This document shows positions 61,770-64,000 of a DNA stretch of 64,000 nucleotides, piece by piece; position 1 is the first letter of the stretch; the number at the start of each line of letters is the position of its first letter. The translations under genes were made by a program, and so were the position numbers. The notes under the pieces were generated by a model. It worked only from the letters and a program-made list of their open reading frames with translations. It had not been told where the DNA came from and searched no databases. This stretch comes from Alphaproteobacteria bacterium (GTDB lineage Bacteria; Pseudomonadota; Alphaproteobacteria; CAAHEQ01; UBA3637), in NCBI GenBank assembly GCA_015062385.1, contig SUUT01000005.1, forward strand, positions 1 through 64,000. The letters are read 5' to 3'.

Positions 61770-62358
61770 TTTTTTTCTTGATTTGTATCAAACTGAAAAT
61801 TTTCATTCCTTAAAAGGGCAATTACTTATTGCTATGCCTTATGCAAAAAATTTAGATTACGATCAAGCAGTTATGTACATTTATGAGCATTCCATTTACG
61901 GTGCTCGTGGGATTATTATCAATTATCCGGCGGCAATAACATATTCCGACTTATTAGATGAAATGCACATTGAACACATGTTGTATAAACACAATCAAGA
62001 ACCAATATTAATGGATGGCGGTCCGGACAAACAAGGGAACGGATTTGTTTTGCATTCATTGGATTTTTCGGTAAGCTCCACAAAAAAAATAGATTATAAT
62101 CTCGGGATAACGGAATCGGATGACATTTTACCGGAAATCATTTGGAAGAAAAAGCCTAAACATAAGATTATATCATTGGGTCATTTTATTTGGGAAAGCG
62201 GAGAATTGGAAAAAGAAATTGCCGATAATCTGTGGATAAATTTACCGGCAGATTCTGAAATAATGTTTAACACACCCTATAAAAAACGATGGGAAGTCAG
62301 TATGAACAAACTGGGGTTAAAATCTAAATTCATCTCTATGGAATATGGACAAGCATAA
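61756..62358 (+). CDS. yqgE: YqgE/AlgH family protein (UPF0301)
   Basis: The YqgE/AlgH fold (DUF179) is recognisable: LKGQLLIAMPYAKNLDYDQAVMYIYEHSIYGARGIIINYP, then PILMDGGPDKQGNGFVLHS, and FIWESGELEKEIADNLWINLPADSEIMF, close to the family's GYAGWGAGQLE...W and D..LLF segments. The usual WGAGQ reads WESGE. The role is unclear; AlgH was proposed as a regulator of alginate genes. I start at ATG 61756, overlapping the TIGR02300 gene by 14 bases, because conserved sequence begins soon after. Confidence 0.86.
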   Translation: MLENNFFLDLYQTENFHSLKGQLLIAMPYAKNLDYDQAVMYIYEHSIYGARGIIINYPAAITYSDLLDEMHIEHMLYKHNQEPILMDGGPDKQGNGFVLHSLDFSVSSTKKIDYNLGITESDDILPEIIWKKKPKHKIISLGHFIWESGELEKEIADNLWINLPADSEIMFNTPYKKRWEVSMNKLGLKSKFISMEYGQA

Positions 62359-62556
62359 AATGATTGTCTTTTTTGATATTCATAATCCTCTCATTTCAAA
62401 GCACACTTATATGATAATTGAAAGAAGGAATTTTGCCTTATTTTAGTATTAATATTCTCTTTATTTTCTCATTCGACTTCTGTATTTAGTTATAAATTTT
62501 TATTCTGAATATGTCAGCAAATAAATTCTAAAAATAAAATCAGGCGGATAAAAACG

Positions 62557-62579
62557 GAGGGTATTGAAACAATACCCTC
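62557..62579 (-). terminator. Terminator hairpin between yqgE and the HD-like gene
   Basis: GAGGGTATTG and CAATACCCTC form a perfect 10-bp stem. On the minus strand it is followed by CGTTTTT, which suits the gene at 62606. The rest of the 247-bp gap is AT-rich with nothing else visible. Confidence 0.75.
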
Positions 62580-62605
62580 TTTAATAAAAAAACAATCAAA
62601 TCTGA

Positions 62606-63253
62606 TTATCGCCCATCCCGTCCACCGGTGTGTGTCGGTATGTTTTGAGCAGATGCTATTTTTTCACACTCTGCACGCCGATTTAAAGTTTCCATTGCTT
62701 CATCTTTTGTTTGACAAGCTAATGCATATAATTTCGGAGAAGCCCCTTTAACGGCATCAACCATTAACTGTCGGGATGCCAAATATTCTTTATGACGTTC
62801 AACAGACCATTTCGGTGTCGGATCATCTCTTGTTTGTTGATAGTTAATAATTTTTTCGGCCAATAAAATTTGTTGTGCCTGAACAGATAATCCGGCAGCC
62901 CATTCGGCTTTAATTCCCCATTGTTGCATTTTGGTTAAATGTTCAGGTTCATCCGGTTCCGTCATCAACTCCCCGACAACTCGTGCAACTTTTACACCAA
63001 ACATTTTTTCAACCTCCGCCAAAGACATTGGCTTTTGTCCGTTTTCCGCATCAATACGTTTCAACTCATGACATTTATTCAAGTAAGCTGCCGCCAATAA
63101 AATATTTCTGTCTTCTCCACTTAACTCTGTATTTTTACGTAAAAGTTCGGCTGTTTTTTGTAATTGTGCAATCATTGTTGAACTTTTGCCGAATTTAACA
63201 TTCCCATGTAATTGATTCGCAACATGATATGCTTTATTTTCCAATGGGGTCAT
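62606..63253 (-). CDS. Degenerate RelA/SpoT-type HD-domain protein (215 aa)
   Basis: The order of conserved blocks follows the HD hydrolase domain of SpoT/MESH1 enzymes that degrade (p)ppGpp. ILLAAAYLNKCHE stands where (L)LHDVVEDT is expected. EVEKMFGVKVARVVGELM corresponds to the (I/L)xxxFGxxVAxLVxxVT helix, and QQILLAEKIINYQQTRDDP to KLADRLHNMRTL. The metal-binding His-Asp is missing (LNKCHE) and the KLADRxxN motif is altered, so hydrolysis is unlikely. It may be a binding or regulatory protein. GGAGG precedes the start. No synthetase domain or TGS is present. Confidence 0.65.
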   Translation of the reverse strand: MTPLENKAYHVANQLHGNVKFGKSSTMIAQLQKTAELLRKNTELSGEDRNILLAAAYLNKCHELKRIDAENGQKPMSLAEVEKMFGVKVARVVGELMTEPDEPEHLTKMQQWGIKAEWAAGLSVQAQQILLAEKIINYQQTRDDPTPKWSVERHKEYLASRQLMVDAVKGASPKLYALACQTKDEAMETLNRRAECEKIASAQNIPTHTGGRDGR

Positions 63254-63747
63254 ATTTCCTCCTTTATTTAAATTTTAAACCCAATATATTCATAATATAC
63301 CCGCTTTTATTTATTGTCAACATTTTTTGAAAAATATTTTCATCATACAATAATTACCATTCTGTTTAATATAATTTCCTTTTAATAATCTTGTACCACG
63401 ACACAGGAGCTTGTGACGAATAGGGCAAAGTATTTGTGCCACATTTCCCCGAGAATCTGAAACAAGTTCAGATTGACGATAGGTGTAAAAAACAGATTTA
63501 TATCATAAAAAAATATGCTCTCTTTCGGATAACACCTCTTGCATTCAATAAAAATATATGTTAATCTAATAAAGAATCGGATTTATCTCTACTTGTCCCG
63601 ATTCGAAGTGTTCATATCAACACTTTAAAAGCGGACTAAAAGGAGCAAATAATTTTTTTACCCGTTATCAGGGAATATTAAAATTTTATTTTTTCTTCAT
63701 GTCCTTTCAAATACAAGTAAAAACAATAAAAATGAAAGGAACAAAAA
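63254..63747. other. Intergenic region with dispersed repeat and structured metK leader
   Basis: A dispersed palindromic repeat lies at about 63411-63483: GTGACGAATAGGGCAAAG, then TTCCCCGAGAATCTGAAACA and AGTTCAGATTGACGATAGG. A pair of hairpins follows at 63574-63625 upstream of metK. No protein gene is visible. Confidence 0.65.
63574..63646 (+). promoter_or_regulatory. Possible structured leader upstream of metK
   Basis: Hairpin 1 pairs GAATCGG (63574-63580) with CCGATTC (63598-63604). Hairpin 2 pairs AAGTGTT (63606-63612) with AACACTT (63619-63625). The purine-rich stretch AAAAGCGGACTAAAAGGAGC comes next. Its place before a SAM synthetase gene makes a SAM-responsive or attenuation role conceivable, but I cannot match it to a known SAM riboswitch class. 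Confidence 0.3.
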
Positions 63748-64000
63748 ATGTTAAAAACAGCAGAATTCGTCTCTCTCGGACATCCGGATAAAACCGCCGA
63801 TTTTATAACCTGTGTTTTATTGGATACGCTTTTATTACAAGACAAAAATTTAAAATATGCCGTAGAAGTTATGATAAAAGACAATACGGTTGTGTTAGGC
63901 GGAGAAATCAGCGGAAACATTCGTACTGACAATTTAACGGAAATTGTCAAAAAAGCCCTTCGAACAATCGGTTATGATGAAAGATATGCCTCTTTATGGG
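63748..64000 (+). CDS. metK: S-adenosylmethionine synthetase, N-terminal part (runs off the window)
   Basis: MetK makes SAM from methionine and ATP. The first 84 residues show the N-terminal domain: FVSLGHPDKTADFI with the catalytic HPDK (residues 12-15), LLDTLLLQDKNLKYAVEVMIKDNTVVLGGEIS, which corresponds to the family's LDA-LL-QDP-A-VACET-VKTG-VVLAGEIT, and the start of the IV..(T/A)L..IGY segment. It is diverged: SEGHPDK is changed to SLGHPDK and ISDA to ITCV. It may therefore be a specialised or fast-evolving copy. AAAGGA precedes the start. The frame stays open to the window end. Confidence 0.85.
   Translation, partial: MLKTAEFVSLGHPDKTADFITCVLLDTLLLQDKNLKYAVEVMIKDNTVVLGGEISGNIRTDNLTEIVKKALRTIGYDERYASLW

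Overview
The window is an AT-rich stretch of chromosome from an alphaproteobacterium. The evidence is the family content: HdaA, DUF2155, DUF3126 and TIGR02300 proteins, the cmk-rpsA pair, two MlaD-like proteins and a typical ParE. A flavodiiron protein (FprA), the low G+C and a Clostridia-like glutamyl-tRNA synthetase suggest an anaerobic, probably gut- or host-associated member of a poorly cultured lineage. That placement is inference.

Layout. 1-7.6 kb: the end of a 42-bp-repeat protein, a small membrane protein, a small lipoprotein, and a two-gene operon of very large coiled-coil/membrane proteins. 7.7-8.5 kb: a 202-bp tandem repeat related to dispersed palindromic repeats. 8.7-18.3 kb: mnmG, a prepilin-headed fusion protein, a hydrolase, uvrB, a membrane protein, infA, ettA. 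18.6-22.6 kb: a giant Cys-rich prepilin-like protein, a putative invertible promoter, and a 90-bp tandem repeat. 22.6-26.4 kb: parE and gltX. 26.9-29.5 kb: a two-gene surface-protein operon behind a second invertible promoter. 29.6-37.4 kb: hdaA, an AI-2E-type transporter, DUF2066, HIT, a frameshifted repeat protein, rpsI/rplM, rnpB, tRNA-Pro(UGG). 37.4-42.8 kb: a restriction island at the tRNA with DpnM-like and DpnA-like methyltransferases, a PD-(D/E)XK nuclease and a HEPN protein, followed by a frameshifted DpnI homologue and a broken MazG-like gene. 42.9-64 kb: DUF2155, two MlaD-like proteins, a BepA-like protease, dusA, ankyrin proteins, fprA, a novel ~100-aa-repeat protein, a second giant prepilin-like protein behind a third invertible promoter, a nucleotide kinase, rpsA, cmk, TIGR02300, yqgE, a degenerate HD protein, and the start of metK.

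Two systems stand out. First, three upstream elements share an interior of exactly 127 bp bounded by inverted repeats. Relative to the downstream gene the interior points one way at 29.3 kb, where it forms a perfect -35/17 bp/-10 promoter, and the other way at 21.7 and 57.9 kb, where the -35 is turned away. This is what a family of phase-variable invertible promoters controlling envelope proteins would look like. Second, a Dpn-like locus puts GATC-type methyltransferases next to a DpnI homologue, whose product would cut the DNA those enzymes methylate. The DpnI gene is interrupted by one extra base in an A8 tract, which would resolve the conflict or act as a switch.
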